A DNA stretch of 64,000 nucleotides, from the NCBI GenBank assembly GCA_005768725.1, contig VAFM01000001.1, positions 124,001 through 188,000 of the forward strand, read 5' to 3'. Position 1 is the stretch's first letter, and every line of letters begins with the position of its first letter. Under the pieces are notes generated by a model. It saw only the letters and a program-made list of their open reading frames with translations. It had not been told where the DNA came from and searched no databases. Below, one piece after another: positions 49,471-57,981 of this stretch. A program made the position numbers and the translations under genes. The stretch is from Blastochloris viridis (GTDB taxonomy: Bacteria; Pseudomonadota; Alphaproteobacteria; UBA2136; UBA6156).

Positions 49471-49818
49471 TTAATCGGTCAGCAAGGCCATGGTTGTGTA
49501 ATACCGCTGGCTGCGGGTCGGTTCGGCCGCGTGGTACAGATGGGCGCGGGCGAAGACCTCCAGGCAGTGGTCGATCGTCTTGGCGGCATAGGCGGTACGG
49601 CAGAGTTCCAGATACAAGGACACCCCGGCATAAAGCCCGAGGAAGCCTTGCAGCAGCTGCGGGTGCAGGTGCCGGTCGGACTCGCACAGGCTGCAGAGCA
49701 GGAGCTCGCGCATATTCCCGAAGGCGTGGCGCAGGACACGGTCGGGTATCTGGGCGACAGGGCAGGCGGAGAGCGCGTCGATGAGATCGGCGCGGTCGAA
49801 GTTGGGGGCATAGGGCAT
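49471..49818 (-). CDS. Hypothetical protein, 115 aa
   Basis: Unrecognised. The product begins MPYAPNFDRADLIDALSACP and is almost entirely helical (VLRHAFGNMRELLLCSLCES, FLGLYAGVSLYLELCRTAYA), with several cysteines. AAAGGGACG lies 6-7 bases before the ATG and a terminator follows directly, so it is a good gene although other frames are also open here. It is followed upstream by another small helical gene on the same strand, separated by a hairpin. No function is inferred. Confidence 0.72.
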   Translation of the reverse strand: MPYAPNFDRADLIDALSACPVAQIPDRVLRHAFGNMRELLLCSLCESDRHLHPQLLQGFLGLYAGVSLYLELCRTAYAAKTIDHCLEVFARAHLYHAAEPTRSQRYYTTMALLTD

Positions 49819-49891
49819 GGGTCGTCCCTTTAATCAAATAGAGTAGGTTTCCATGTATACGTCAGGACGCAGGGCTGTGCTAGAGAGAAAA

Positions 49892-49921
49892 CAAAAGACC
49901 ATGGAAAACCATGGTCTTTTG
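49892..49921. terminator. Perfect 13-bp terminator hairpin
   Basis: CAAAAGACCATGG (49892-49904), loop AAAA, CCATGGTCTTTTG (49909-49921): a perfect symmetric stem with A and T runs, just after the 93-residue minus-strand gene. Confidence 0.9.
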
Positions 49922-49936
49922 CTGTTCGTAGGGGGA

Positions 49937-50218
49937 TTACGCGGCTGCCATGGCGTGTGCTGTAAGGCGTTGCGTGATGTGGGAGCCGAGATTGCATGTC
50001 GCGACCTGTTTTTCCAGATGGCTGACGGCAATATCGTTCAGCTCCAGAATGTTGGTCACGCCTGTGCTCAGGCTTAGATGCTGTTCGTCCACCTCCAGTT
50101 TACTGGCCATAAAAGCGCTTAGAGACTGATGCGGTGGGCAGGCGGCGCGGATGGCTTCCATGGAATTATCCAGATTGAAGCGAGCGCGGGCGGGGGTTTT
50201 ATCAAGGTAGGCAGTCAT
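49937..50218 (-). CDS. Hypothetical protein, 93 aa
   Basis: Unrecognised. The product begins MTAYLDKTPARARFNLDNSM and consists of helices (SMEAIRAACPPHQSLSAFMA) with a polar loop (VDEQHLSLSTGVTNILELND). AGGGAG lies 7 bases before the ATG; the strong hairpin 16 bases beyond the stop confirms a transcription unit. It and the 115-residue protein are both small, helical, cysteine-containing and each ends at its own terminator. They may be paralogues in layout only; no shared motif is visible. Confidence 0.72.
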   Translation of the reverse strand: MTAYLDKTPARARFNLDNSMEAIRAACPPHQSLSAFMASKLEVDEQHLSLSTGVTNILELNDIAVSHLEKQVATCNLGSHITQRLTAHAMAAA

Positions 50219-50309
50219 GCTAGTCTCCCTCGTACAAAGTTGTAGTAACAGTTCGTTTTACCGCTGCACGATTGAGGATTCAAGTAAAAAGGCCCTGTGG
50301 GCCTTTAAG

Positions 50310-51563
50310 TTATGCTGTAATTTTAGCGAGTTTGAGTTTGCCGACCTGGAGGATGAAGGGGGTTTCCAGTTTCACCGGGGCGGTGGGATCTTTGTGCTGT
50401 TCGCCGTTAAGTTTGACGCCGCCTTGCTCGATCAGGCGGCGGGCTTCGGACTTGGAAGTCGCGAAGTTAGCCGCGACGACGAGGTCGGTGAGGGTGGTAA
50501 GGGCCTCTAGCGGGAGCTTGAGTTCCGGCATGTCGGTCGGCATTTCGCGCTTGGAGAAACGCGACTCGAAGGCTGTGCGGGCTTCGTCGGCGGCGGCTTC
50601 TCCGTGGAAGCGCGCGGTGATGAAGTGGGCCAGCTTTTTCTTGGCTTCCATCGGGTGCGAAGGACGCTCGGCCGCCGGGATGGTGGTGAGCAGGCTGTAC
50701 CAGCGGTCCAGCAGGCTATCCGGAATGCTCATGGTTTTACCGAACATATCGGTGGGGTTTTCGGTCACGCCGATGTAGTTGGCCTTGGACTTGGACATCT
50801 TCATCACACCGTCCAGCCCTTCCAGCAGCGGGAAGGTCATGACGATCTGCGGTTCCATCCCGCGGGCCTGCATCAGCTGGCGGCCCATGAGGCAGTTGAA
50901 GGTCTGGTCGGTGCCGCCGAATTCGATATCGCAGCCTTCGCGTTCCTGCATCGCGATGCTGTCGTAACCCTGCATGAGGGGGTAGAGGAACTCGTGCAGC
51001 GAGATGGGGGTCTGGTTGGCGAGGCGGTTGCCGAAGTCTTCCTTCGCGATGAGTTGTGCCACGCTGACCTGCGCGCAGAGCTTGATGGTATCGGCAAAGC
51101 TGAGTTCCTTCAGCCAGTCGCCGTTCCACATCAGGCGGCATTTGGCCGGGTCGTTCTCAATGATCTTGAAGATCTGCTCCTTATACGTCTCGGCATTCTG
51201 CATGATCTGCTCTTCGGTCAGCGGCGGGCGGGTGCTGTTGCGGCCGGAGGGGTCGCCAATGAGCGCTGTGTAGTTCCCGATGAGCGGCAGCACCTTGTGG
51301 CCCAGATTCTGAAACTTACGCATGGCGTTGAGTGCCACGGTGTGGCCGAGGTGGATGTCCGGCGCGGTGGGGTCCATGCCCAGCTTGATACGCAGCGGGC
51401 GGTTCTCCATCAGCGACGTGACCAGCTTGTCGAACAGGCCGTCTTTGCCGTGTACGCCTTTTTCAGGATAAATGGCCGCAGTACCTTCGCTCAGGATGGC
51501 GTGCTGGCGGGCGGCTTCGGCGAGGATCTCGGCGGACGGTTTGGCGGGTACTGTGGTGTTCAT
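50310..51563 (-). CDS. tyrS: Tyrosyl-tRNA synthetase
   Basis: A ~417-residue class I aminoacyl-tRNA synthetase that charges tRNA-Tyr. IKLGMDPTAPDIHLGHTVAL near residues 58-77 holds the HIGH motif (HLGH). YPLMQGYDSIAMQEREGCDI (YP..QG.D) and FGGTDQTFN near 200-208 bind tyrosine. KMSKSKANYIGVTENP near 240 is the KMSKS loop. The C-terminal S4 domain begins near 345 (ATSKSEARRLIEQGGVKLNG). The start is ATG 51563 by length; a TTG at 51599 would add 12 residues. Its upstream neighbour is a WD40 protein on the same strand. Confidence 0.97.
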   Translation of the reverse strand: MNTTVPAKPSAEILAEAARQHAILSEGTAAIYPEKGVHGKDGLFDKLVTSLMENRPLRIKLGMDPTAPDIHLGHTVALNAMRKFQNLGHKVLPLIGNYTALIGDPSGRNSTRPPLTEEQIMQNAETYKEQIFKIIENDPAKCRLMWNGDWLKELSFADTIKLCAQVSVAQLIAKEDFGNRLANQTPISLHEFLYPLMQGYDSIAMQEREGCDIEFGGTDQTFNCLMGRQLMQARGMEPQIVMTFPLLEGLDGVMKMSKSKANYIGVTENPTDMFGKTMSIPDSLLDRWYSLLTTIPAAERPSHPMEAKKKLAHFITARFHGEAAADEARTAFESRFSKREMPTDMPELKLPLEALTTLTDLVVAANFATSKSEARRLIEQGGVKLNGEQHKDPTAPVKLETPFILQVGKLKLAKITA

Positions 51564-51602
51564 GGCGTTGTTTATGGCGTTTTTTAAGGGTTTAGACAAG
51601 CG

Positions 51603-52613
51603 TTAGACGAGGGCCGCGAAGTCGGTGAGAGTTACCGTGCCATTGGCGTGGGCGCTGGCCAGATACATGCCGTTGGCAGCCCAAGCAATATGGCTGACGC
51701 TCTGGCTGTTCGGCTCGTGCAGCAGGATGGCGCGGTCTTCCACGGTCTGCGTAAGGAGCGTGAGGCCGTCGGTATAGCCGATGGCGCAGAACGGGCCTTT
51801 GGGATGCATACTGATTGCTGTGACCAAAGTATCCTGCACGCCGCTGTCGGCCAGTACGCGGGCTTGGGTGCCGGCGGGGCCTTTTTCAGTCGCGAAGCTC
51901 CAGAGCGGGACGCCGCCGCCGCCGTTGGTGGCGAGGGTGGTATTGTCGCTCATCCAACTGAATTGCGTGATCTTGCTCGGGTAGCCGCGCATCTGGAGGT
52001 CCATGCCGTCGGACAGGCGCCAGAGGTGGATGGCTTGCTCCTGCATTGAACTGATCAGCCATTTGCCGTCCGGGCTGTAGGTGAGGGCGAGGTGCGAGCC
52101 TTTCCAGGGGAGGAGGCGCGGCGGGTTCTTGACGCTATCCAGCGCCAGAATAGTGGCGCCGCCGTAGTGGCTGACGGCCAGGCGCGGGCCGATGGGCGAA
52201 ATGGCCATGCCGCCGATGGTGGAGGGCAGGGTGTGCGGAAGTTTGGTGACCGAGTGGTCTTGGTTAATGACCGTCACGGATTTGCCGGTGGCGGCGAGGA
52301 TCTGCTTCTTTTTGGCGAAGTACACGATGTTCTCGAGGAACATGTACTTGGTTTCGGCCAGCAGGGTGACTTCGCCCTGAACGGTAGTGAGGTGGATGCG
52401 GCCGGACTCGTCGGCGGTAGCAAAGCCTTCCGGGGTAGCGATAACGGTCATCAGAGGCGCGTCGCTGACCTGAACGGCGAGAGCTTTTGTAAGGTTCGGG
52501 CGGATGAGGTGCAGCGTGCCTTCGCCACCGGCGGCGGCTACGGTATCGCCGTTCCAGACCAGGCCGTTAACGGGCGTGCCGAGGGCGTATGGGGTATGGG
52601 GATGTTTCGTCAT
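51603..52613 (-). CDS. WD40-repeat beta-propeller protein
   Basis: A 336-residue protein made of WD40-like repeats, best seen in LALTYSPDGKWLISSMQEQA and IHLWRLSDG near residues 175-203, ITQFSWMSDNTTLATNGGGG near 213, and VSHIAWAANGMYLASAHANG near 305. It should fold as a seven-bladed propeller and serve as a protein-binding platform. Its start overlaps the stop of the CobW-type GTPase gene by one base. In alphaproteobacteria such propellers are often next to CobW/COG0523 GTPases, so a joint role in metal delivery is plausible, but nothing in the propeller shows metal binding. No signal peptide is visible, so it is cytoplasmic. Confidence 0.88.
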   Translation of the reverse strand: MTKHPHTPYALGTPVNGLVWNGDTVAAAGGEGTLHLIRPNLTKALAVQVSDAPLMTVIATPEGFATADESGRIHLTTVQGEVTLLAETKYMFLENIVYFAKKKQILAATGKSVTVINQDHSVTKLPHTLPSTIGGMAISPIGPRLAVSHYGGATILALDSVKNPPRLLPWKGSHLALTYSPDGKWLISSMQEQAIHLWRLSDGMDLQMRGYPSKITQFSWMSDNTTLATNGGGGVPLWSFATEKGPAGTQARVLADSGVQDTLVTAISMHPKGPFCAIGYTDGLTLLTQTVEDRAILLHEPNSQSVSHIAWAANGMYLASAHANGTVTLTDFAALV

Positions 52614-53620
52614 TATTGGGCACAGGCAAGGAATTGCTCTTTGAGTTGTGCCTTGTTGAGGCCGCGACCGATGAGGACGAGAGTGGAGGCGCGCTTTTCG
52701 CCTTCCTGCCAGTCGGAGGTGAATTCGCCGTCGGACATCATGTGCACGGCCTGGAAGACGAATTTCTTCGGTTCGTTCTCGATGTTCAGGATGCCTTTGG
52801 TGCGCAGGATGTTCTGGCCGTGCGTGGCGAGCAGGGTGGACATCCAGTCGTCGAACTTGGTGCCGTCGATCGGCTTGTCGGACTTCAGCGAGATGCTGGA
52901 GACGTCGGCATCGTGATGGTGGTGGTGACCTTCGGCGGCGTTGGCAAGGAATTCGGGGTCGACACCCAGCACGTGCTCCAGACTGAAGGCGTGGCGGGTG
53001 AGGATGGTATCCAGAGCGACGCTGTTACCGTCTTTGTCGGACAGCTGGCCACGTGTGCCGTAGAGGATGGTCGCGAAGGGATTGATAGCGCGGATGGCGG
53101 CTTCAGCTTCTTCTTGTTGTGCTTTAACAATTGCGTCAATCTTGTTGATAATAATCGTATCGGCGAAGGCGATTTGGTCAGTGGCTTCCGGCGAGTCTTT
53201 CAGTTGGCCGAGGATGTGGGCAGCATCGACCATGGTCAGGATGCTGTCCAGCTCGGTATTCGCCTTTACGTCCGGGTCGGCAAAGAAGGTTTGGGCGACG
53301 GGGGCCGGGTCGGCAAGGCCGGTGGTTTCCAGCAGGATGGCATCGAACTTGTCGCGGCGCTTCATGAGAGCGGCGAGGATACGGATGAGGTCGCCGCGCA
53401 CGGTGCAGCAGATGCAGCCGTTGTTCATTTCAAACACTTCTTCATCGACCTGCGCGGTGATGAGCTTGTCGTCGATGCCTTCCAGGCCGTATTCGTTGAT
53501 GATAACGGCGTATTTCTTGTCGGACTTTTCGCTCAGAATGCGGTTGAGCAGCGTGGTTTTGCCGGAGCCGAGGAAACCGGTAAGGACGGTGACGGGGATG
53601 GCGTGAGATGTGGAAGCCAT
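52613..53620 (-). CDS. CobW/COG0523-type GTPase, putative zinc chaperone
   Basis: A ~335-residue G3E P-loop GTPase. VTVLTGFLGSGKTTLLNRIL near residues 10-29 holds Walker A. NNGCICCTVRGDLIRILAAL near 65-84 carries the metal-binding CxCC motif. ILLETTGLADPAPVAQTF near 95 is switch II, and TIIINKIDAI near 150 the NKxD motif. A His-rich loop (GHHHHHDADV) near 230 may add metal ligands. ATG 53620 with GAAAGG 7 bases upstream decides the start over an earlier frame. It is co-transcribed with the WD40 protein. No Zur box is seen; regulation is unknown. Confidence 0.93.
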   Translation of the reverse strand: MASTSHAIPVTVLTGFLGSGKTTLLNRILSEKSDKKYAVIINEYGLEGIDDKLITAQVDEEVFEMNNGCICCTVRGDLIRILAALMKRRDKFDAILLETTGLADPAPVAQTFFADPDVKANTELDSILTMVDAAHILGQLKDSPEATDQIAFADTIIINKIDAIVKAQQEEAEAAIRAINPFATILYGTRGQLSDKDGNSVALDTILTRHAFSLEHVLGVDPEFLANAAEGHHHHHDADVSSISLKSDKPIDGTKFDDWMSTLLATHGQNILRTKGILNIENEPKKFVFQAVHMMSDGEFTSDWQEGEKRASTLVLIGRGLNKAQLKEQFLACAQ

Positions 53621-53683
53621 GGCAAAACCTTTCGTAATCGCGTTTAACAGGGCCACTTTTTAGCACGGGAACGGCAAAAAACC

Positions 53684-53703
53684 AACCGCCCCGTGGGGCG
53701 GTT
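53684..53703. terminator. Hairpin between autotransporter and CobW-type gene
   Basis: AACCGCC (53684-53690), CCGTGG loop region, GGCGGTT (53697-53703). It sits between the autotransporter stop and the CobW-type gene start, both minus strand. There is no clear T run in either direction, so it is weak as a terminator. Confidence 0.5.
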
Positions 53704-53729
53704 AAGGTTTGGTGTAAGCACCCGTGTGC

Positions 53730-56048
53730 TTAGAAGGCCCAGCGCGCTTTGACCTGACCGGTATGACCGATGAGGCTGCTGCGGATGTCGGCGTCGTAGT
53801 CGAGGCTGAAGTCGGTTCCGCCCACGGTGTTGAGCAGCAGGCCTGCGCCGAGGTTGACCGAAGACATATCGGCCTTGACGCCGTTGGTGACGAACGATGC
53901 GCCGCCGCCGGTGAACTGGCTGGTGGTGGCCATGCTTTCATCGCCCATGCGGTGGATATACTTGGCGCGGAGGGACGGTTTGAGCGTGCCGCCGTCGCTC
54001 AGGGCAAAGGCGTAGCTCGCTTCACCACCGATACCGGCGTCGACCGTCGACATGGCATCCGGGTTGACGCGGAGGCTGGCGCCACCGGCTCCGGTTTCGG
54101 TATAGCCGTCCATATCCAGATAGGTGTACTGCACGCTGGCGAGCGGGGTGAGGGTGAGGCCGCCGAAGGCAAAGTCGCGTCCGGTTTCCAGTTTGGCACT
54201 GCCTTGCCAGCCATCGGTTTCGCCCTTGGTTTGACCGATACCGGCGATGGTACGGGTCATCTCATACTTGTTGGCGCCGTAGCCCAGTTGGCCGTTAAAG
54301 AATACACCGTTGTCCATCACGCGGCTGCCGTAGAGAGTGGCGGCGTACGTGTCGATGTCGGTGGAGGCGCCGCCCGAGGCGTTGCTGTCGACCTTGCTCT
54401 TGCCGTACGTCACGGCCAGACCGGTGGTGACACCGTTGACCAGAGTATCGGTATCGAGACCGATGCTGGCCCCGGCCGAGTTTGCGTCGTACCCGCGGGC
54501 GCCGTCCTTGTCGTCCTGCGTGACGGTGGTGCCGAAGCCCTGCATCCACATGTGGCTGTTGACCATGCTGTCGCCGGTGGCAACGCCTTCGCCGTAGCCC
54601 GTGTTACGCAGAGAAGCGAGGCGGTTGCTGACCTGATTACCGGCATCCACCGCAAAGTTCACGCTGGCGATACCGGCGCCATCGATGTTCGGGCTGAGGG
54701 ATTCCAGCACGGCCTGTACGCCTGCGGCGGTGGCTTTGCTGCCGATGATGCCTTGCAGGGTGTCGAGCTCGTTTGTGGAGCTGGCACCCAGTTGGTCGAG
54801 AATCTTGGCGACGCCCTTGGCATCGGCGCCGGTGGCGACGGATTCGGTCGCGACGCGGTTGACGATGAGATCGAGGTCCTGGCCATTACTGTTGAGGCCA
54901 TAGCGGTAGACGGCGGTGCCGGTGTTGACCAGCGTACCGCTGGCGGTACCACTTTGACCCTGTACGATGGTGTAGGACGTGCCGTTGCTGATGTAGCCGG
55001 ACGTTTCGGCCAGATGAATGGCGAACGCCGCCGCGCTGTTTGAGACCGTACCGGTGCCAATGGCCAGTTTACCGGCCTGCGTGGAATTGCTGACGTGGAT
55101 ACCCACGACACCGCCTGTACTGGAATAGGTGTTGGCTGTGACCGTACTGTTGGCGCCGATGTTGAGCGTACCGGAGTTGGTGAGTGTACCGCCGACGTTG
55201 AAGTTACGGTTGGCTTCGACCGTTTTGTCGGCAGCGATGTTAACCGTCTGGGCGCCGATAAGCTGATGATTGATCACGCTGTTCGCGTTGAAGTTGACGG
55301 TTTCCATACCCGCAATATTGCCGCCCGTGGTGAAGGTACGGGTGCCGTTGATGGTGAGGATGTCGCCATCGTTGGGAGAACTGTCGTTGATCTCGCCGTT
55401 GATGGTGGCGTTGGTTAGGGTAATTTGCGTAACGCCCGTAACCCCCGAGTTGCTGATGTTGCCGTTGATAGTGCTGTTGCTGACCACGATGACATCGGAG
55501 CCGGAGACATAGTCGATATTACCGGTATGGGTGGCGTTGGTGAAGGTGATGGTGTCGTTACCCTGATAACCGAACAGGTTGCCGTTGGTGTTGCCCGTGC
55601 TGGTAAAGTGGTTGGTGCCCTGACCCATCACGATGGAGCCGCTGATGTTACCACTGTTCACAATATTCACGTTGGCCGCCATGTCGTTGAGGTAGATGGC
55701 CGACGTTGTGCCGCCTGATGCGTTGATCGTTCCGGCATTGGTAATGGAAACTGCGCCGTTGACGGCATTGACCGACTGAATGGTGGCGGTGACACCGCTG
55801 GACGTGCCGACCGTTGCGCCCTGCTGAATGTAAATGGTGTTGCTGGTAGCGTTGGTGCTGCTGATCTCAATCGCTGCGTCGCTGGTGGTGTTGATGCGCC
55901 CCGTGCCGGTGACCGTCAGGCCGCCTGTGGTGGCGCTGGTGTATTGCGTCGTGACAAGGCTGGTGCTGATGGTATCGGCGTGGGCCAAGGAGCTTGCGGC
56001 CATGAACGCGGTGGATGCGGTCAGGAGCTTCAGCGTGCGGGGGGACAT
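53730..56048 (-). CDS. Autotransporter (type Va) with beta-barrel
   Basis: A ~772-residue secreted/outer-membrane protein. Residues 1-25 are a signal peptide (TLKLLTASTAFMAASSLAHA). The passenger (about 26-450) is a beta-helix rich in T/N/G with repeating 'INTTSDA', 'GTINASGG' and 'SGNISGSIV'-type rungs. The C-terminal ~270 residues form the autotransporter barrel, with DSMVNSHMWMQGFGTTVTQD at the start and the terminal aromatic of SSLIGHTGQVKARWAF as the BAM signal. It should export the passenger to the cell surface; adhesion is plausible but not shown. ATG 56048 with GAAGGAT upstream is preferred over TTG 56057. It is isolated. Confidence 0.93.
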   Translation of the reverse strand: MSPRTLKLLTASTAFMAASSLAHADTISTSLVTTQYTSATTGGLTVTGTGRINTTSDAAIEISSTNATSNTIYIQQGATVGTSSGVTATIQSVNAVNGAVSITNAGTINASGGTTSAIYLNDMAANVNIVNSGNISGSIVMGQGTNHFTSTGNTNGNLFGYQGNDTITFTNATHTGNIDYVSGSDVIVVSNSTINGNISNSGVTGVTQITLTNATINGEINDSSPNDGDILTINGTRTFTTGGNIAGMETVNFNANSVINHQLIGAQTVNIAADKTVEANRNFNVGGTLTNSGTLNIGANSTVTANTYSSTGGVVGIHVSNSTQAGKLAIGTGTVSNSAAAFAIHLAETSGYISNGTSYTIVQGQSGTASGTLVNTGTAVYRYGLNSNGQDLDLIVNRVATESVATGADAKGVAKILDQLGASSTNELDTLQGIIGSKATAAGVQAVLESLSPNIDGAGIASVNFAVDAGNQVSNRLASLRNTGYGEGVATGDSMVNSHMWMQGFGTTVTQDDKDGARGYDANSAGASIGLDTDTLVNGVTTGLAVTYGKSKVDSNASGGASTDIDTYAATLYGSRVMDNGVFFNGQLGYGANKYEMTRTIAGIGQTKGETDGWQGSAKLETGRDFAFGGLTLTPLASVQYTYLDMDGYTETGAGGASLRVNPDAMSTVDAGIGGEASYAFALSDGGTLKPSLRAKYIHRMGDESMATTSQFTGGGASFVTNGVKADMSSVNLGAGLLLNTVGGTDFSLDYDADIRSSLIGHTGQVKARWAF

Positions 56049-56137
56049 GGGAGACAATCCTTCGTTTTTCTTCGATATGAGAGTAAGCTAGGGGCATAAA
56101 CCACGGTTTGGCTAGGTAATAAGCAGGGATTTGGCGT

Positions 56138-56974
56138 ATGCGCACAGGATTGAACAATGTGTTGTGTTTTTGGAGCCACATACGGGTGATGGCTGCGGTG
56201 GCCTTAATGCTGGTTGTTACCGGCTGTGCGGCGGGAAAAGTGCCATTAAGTGAACGTATTTATTCGGTAAATGATGAACATTTAGAGCTTGGTGTGGTGT
56301 GGCACGAAGGTGTGACATTTACGGACGGATTGCAACTTGCCGTTGTGCGTAACTATACCCAACTGGAGAGCGAAGAGACGCTGAAGATCTATATTGAAGG
56401 CGATGGGCAGGCTTATATCAGTAAAGGTGTGGTGAGCGGTGACCCGACGCCGGTCAACCCCGTGGGACTTAGCCTTGCTTTGGCGGATATGCACCCCAGT
56501 GTGATGTACATCGGGCGGCCGTGCCAATGGGTGCGCGGACCGGAATGCAAGGATAGGCACTTGTGGACCACGGAGCGGTTCAATGAGCGGATGGCGGCGG
56601 CGTATGTGTCGGTCATCCGCAAAGAAAGCCAGGGCAGGCCGGTGGAACTGGTTGGTTACAGCGGCGGCGCGTGGGTTGCCCTGCAGGTGGCTGCGCGGCT
56701 GGAGAATGTAGTGAAAGTGTCTACCGTGGCCGGAAACCTGATGCCGGAGTATGTGAATGCGCACCATAACGTACGGCAGATTGAGGTGGCGGCTTACCCG
56801 CCCGGGCGCTTGGTGACGCTGCCGATCGTGGCTTACGTTGGGGTAAACGACACGATTGTGCCGCGCGGTGTGGTGGAGGATTTTCAGGCTAAAACCGGTG
56901 CTCGCAACCTGAAGGTGATGGAAACCGATGCCAGCCATGGCGAAGGGTGGGAGTCGCTTTTTAACAAGATTTAA
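56138..56974 (+). CDS. Lipoprotein with alpha/beta-hydrolase fold
   Basis: A 278-residue protein with a lipoprotein signal (AAVALMLVVTGCAAG, lipobox VTGC near residues 27-30), so it is anchored in the envelope. The mature part has an alpha/beta-hydrolase layout. The nucleophile elbow is in LVGYSGGAWVALQVAARLEN near residues 166-185 (GYSGG), a possible acid is in VAYVGVNDTIVPRGV near 228-242, and the His is in ETDASHGEGWESL near 263-275. It is probably a lipase, esterase or thioesterase acting in the periplasm; the substrate is unknown. It is divergent from the autotransporter, with 89 bases between starts. Confidence 0.85.
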   Translation: MRTGLNNVLCFWSHIRVMAAVALMLVVTGCAAGKVPLSERIYSVNDEHLELGVVWHEGVTFTDGLQLAVVRNYTQLESEETLKIYIEGDGQAYISKGVVSGDPTPVNPVGLSLALADMHPSVMYIGRPCQWVRGPECKDRHLWTTERFNERMAAAYVSVIRKESQGRPVELVGYSGGAWVALQVAARLENVVKVSTVAGNLMPEYVNAHHNVRQIEVAAYPPGRLVTLPIVAYVGVNDTIVPRGVVEDFQAKTGARNLKVMETDASHGEGWESLFNKI

Positions 56975-57151
56975 ACCGAAAAGGGCGGTTTTCGGCTGTT
57001 ATGGTCAGGGTGCTGTAAGAGAATGGCTTGCTGGAAGCCGCGTTTTGACGCATCGGTACGTCGCGAATCTTTTATCTTGTATCGCGTTTATTAACGGGCC
57101 GCTTCGATGCGGTATTGACGGCCCGATGACCTAAAAAGAATGGAGAATAAG

Positions 57152-57913
57152 ATGCGTTTTTTTACGCAGGTTGCGTGCTTTGCCGTTCATCATTGCAAGC
57201 CAGGGTTGCTTTTGACCATGCTGGCAGTGGGGGGCAAAAACCTTGTAGCTGCCGACCTTCTGGTCGCCGCGGTCAACAGCCGCCATCCCGCAGAGATGTG
57301 GGGAACGCTCAAGGACATTCTCAAGGCCGATCTGAGCGATCCTTCCTGCGTCGGTGCGGCATTGCCGGGAATTGCGGTTTCTAACTATCTTCCGGCGTTC
57401 AGCCAGATGATGGATACCGTGCAGCGTTTGCAGATGACGGTTGATACCGATGATTTGCTGGTGCTCATGGCACGCCAGGGGGCTGATGCCTGCTGGACCT
57501 ATGCGGTGAGCGAACTGAAACTGGTGCCGGCACCGGTGGCGTATGATGCGCTGGTGGATGCCGCGATTCTGGGCGGCAACGCCCTGATTCTGGATAGTCT
57601 GGAGCGGGCGGTGTATCTGCCGCAGGAGTTCCGGACGCGCATCTTCTGGAAGCGCAAGCTGGACGACGTGGTACGTGGCCGCAACCCGAATTATATTCGG
57701 GACGTGGTGTGCAGGTCGGAATGGCTGAAGCCGGAAGACTTTGATACGGCGCGTACATTTGCCATGCGTGGCAAACACGACTACCTGAAGGAAAGCGTTA
57801 TCGACTACGCCATTGATATGGCGACGGGCACGTGGATGAATTATTTGACCACCCGCCCGGTTGAAGCGCCCAAGCGTAATGTGCACGAACTGAAACTGAA
57901 AACCGCAGCGTAA
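57152..57913 (+). CDS. Hypothetical protein, 253 aa
   Basis: Unrecognised. It begins MRFFTQVACFAVHHCKPGLL and has no strong signal peptide, but the first 60 residues are hydrophobic (LLLTMLAVGGKNLVAADLLV) and look like ankyrin-type helix pairs. Much of the middle repeats ~33-residue helix-turn-helix units (DTDDLLVLMARQGADACWTY; ALVDAAILGGNALILDSLER), which fits an ankyrin-like or HEAT-like scaffold. The ATG at 57152 has GGAG 6 bases upstream; ATG 57140 is possible. A terminator follows. No catalytic motif is visible. Confidence 0.7.
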   Translation: MRFFTQVACFAVHHCKPGLLLTMLAVGGKNLVAADLLVAAVNSRHPAEMWGTLKDILKADLSDPSCVGAALPGIAVSNYLPAFSQMMDTVQRLQMTVDTDDLLVLMARQGADACWTYAVSELKLVPAPVAYDALVDAAILGGNALILDSLERAVYLPQEFRTRIFWKRKLDDVVRGRNPNYIRDVVCRSEWLKPEDFDTARTFAMRGKHDYLKESVIDYAIDMATGTWMNYLTTRPVEAPKRNVHELKLKTAA

Positions 57914-57935
57914 TACCTGCGCATACGACTACGAC

Positions 57936-57966
57936 CCGTCCGGAGATTTCTCCGGGCGGTTTTTTT
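57936..57966 (+). terminator. Strong intrinsic terminator
   Basis: CCGTCCGGAGA (57936-57946) pairs with TCTCCGGGCGG (57949-57959), with one G-T pair, followed by seven T. It lies 23 bases after the stop of the hypothetical gene and also faces the rsmA stop. Confidence 0.92.
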
Positions 57967-57981
57967 ATGCCGTGATGATGA

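Noticed and set aside
49351..49833. Plus-strand open frame opposite the 115-aa gene
   Set aside because: The minus-strand gene has a good ribosome-binding site and a terminator right after its stop; the plus frame crosses that terminator.
53724..55043. Long plus-strand open frame across the autotransporter barrel
   Set aside because: Composition is that of an antisense shadow (Val/Gly/Ala/Asp rich), and the minus strand has signal peptide, passenger and barrel features.
55100..56000. Plus-strand open frames within the autotransporter passenger
   Set aside because: They are complement shadows of the Thr/Asn/Gly repeats and lack starts with ribosome-binding sites.
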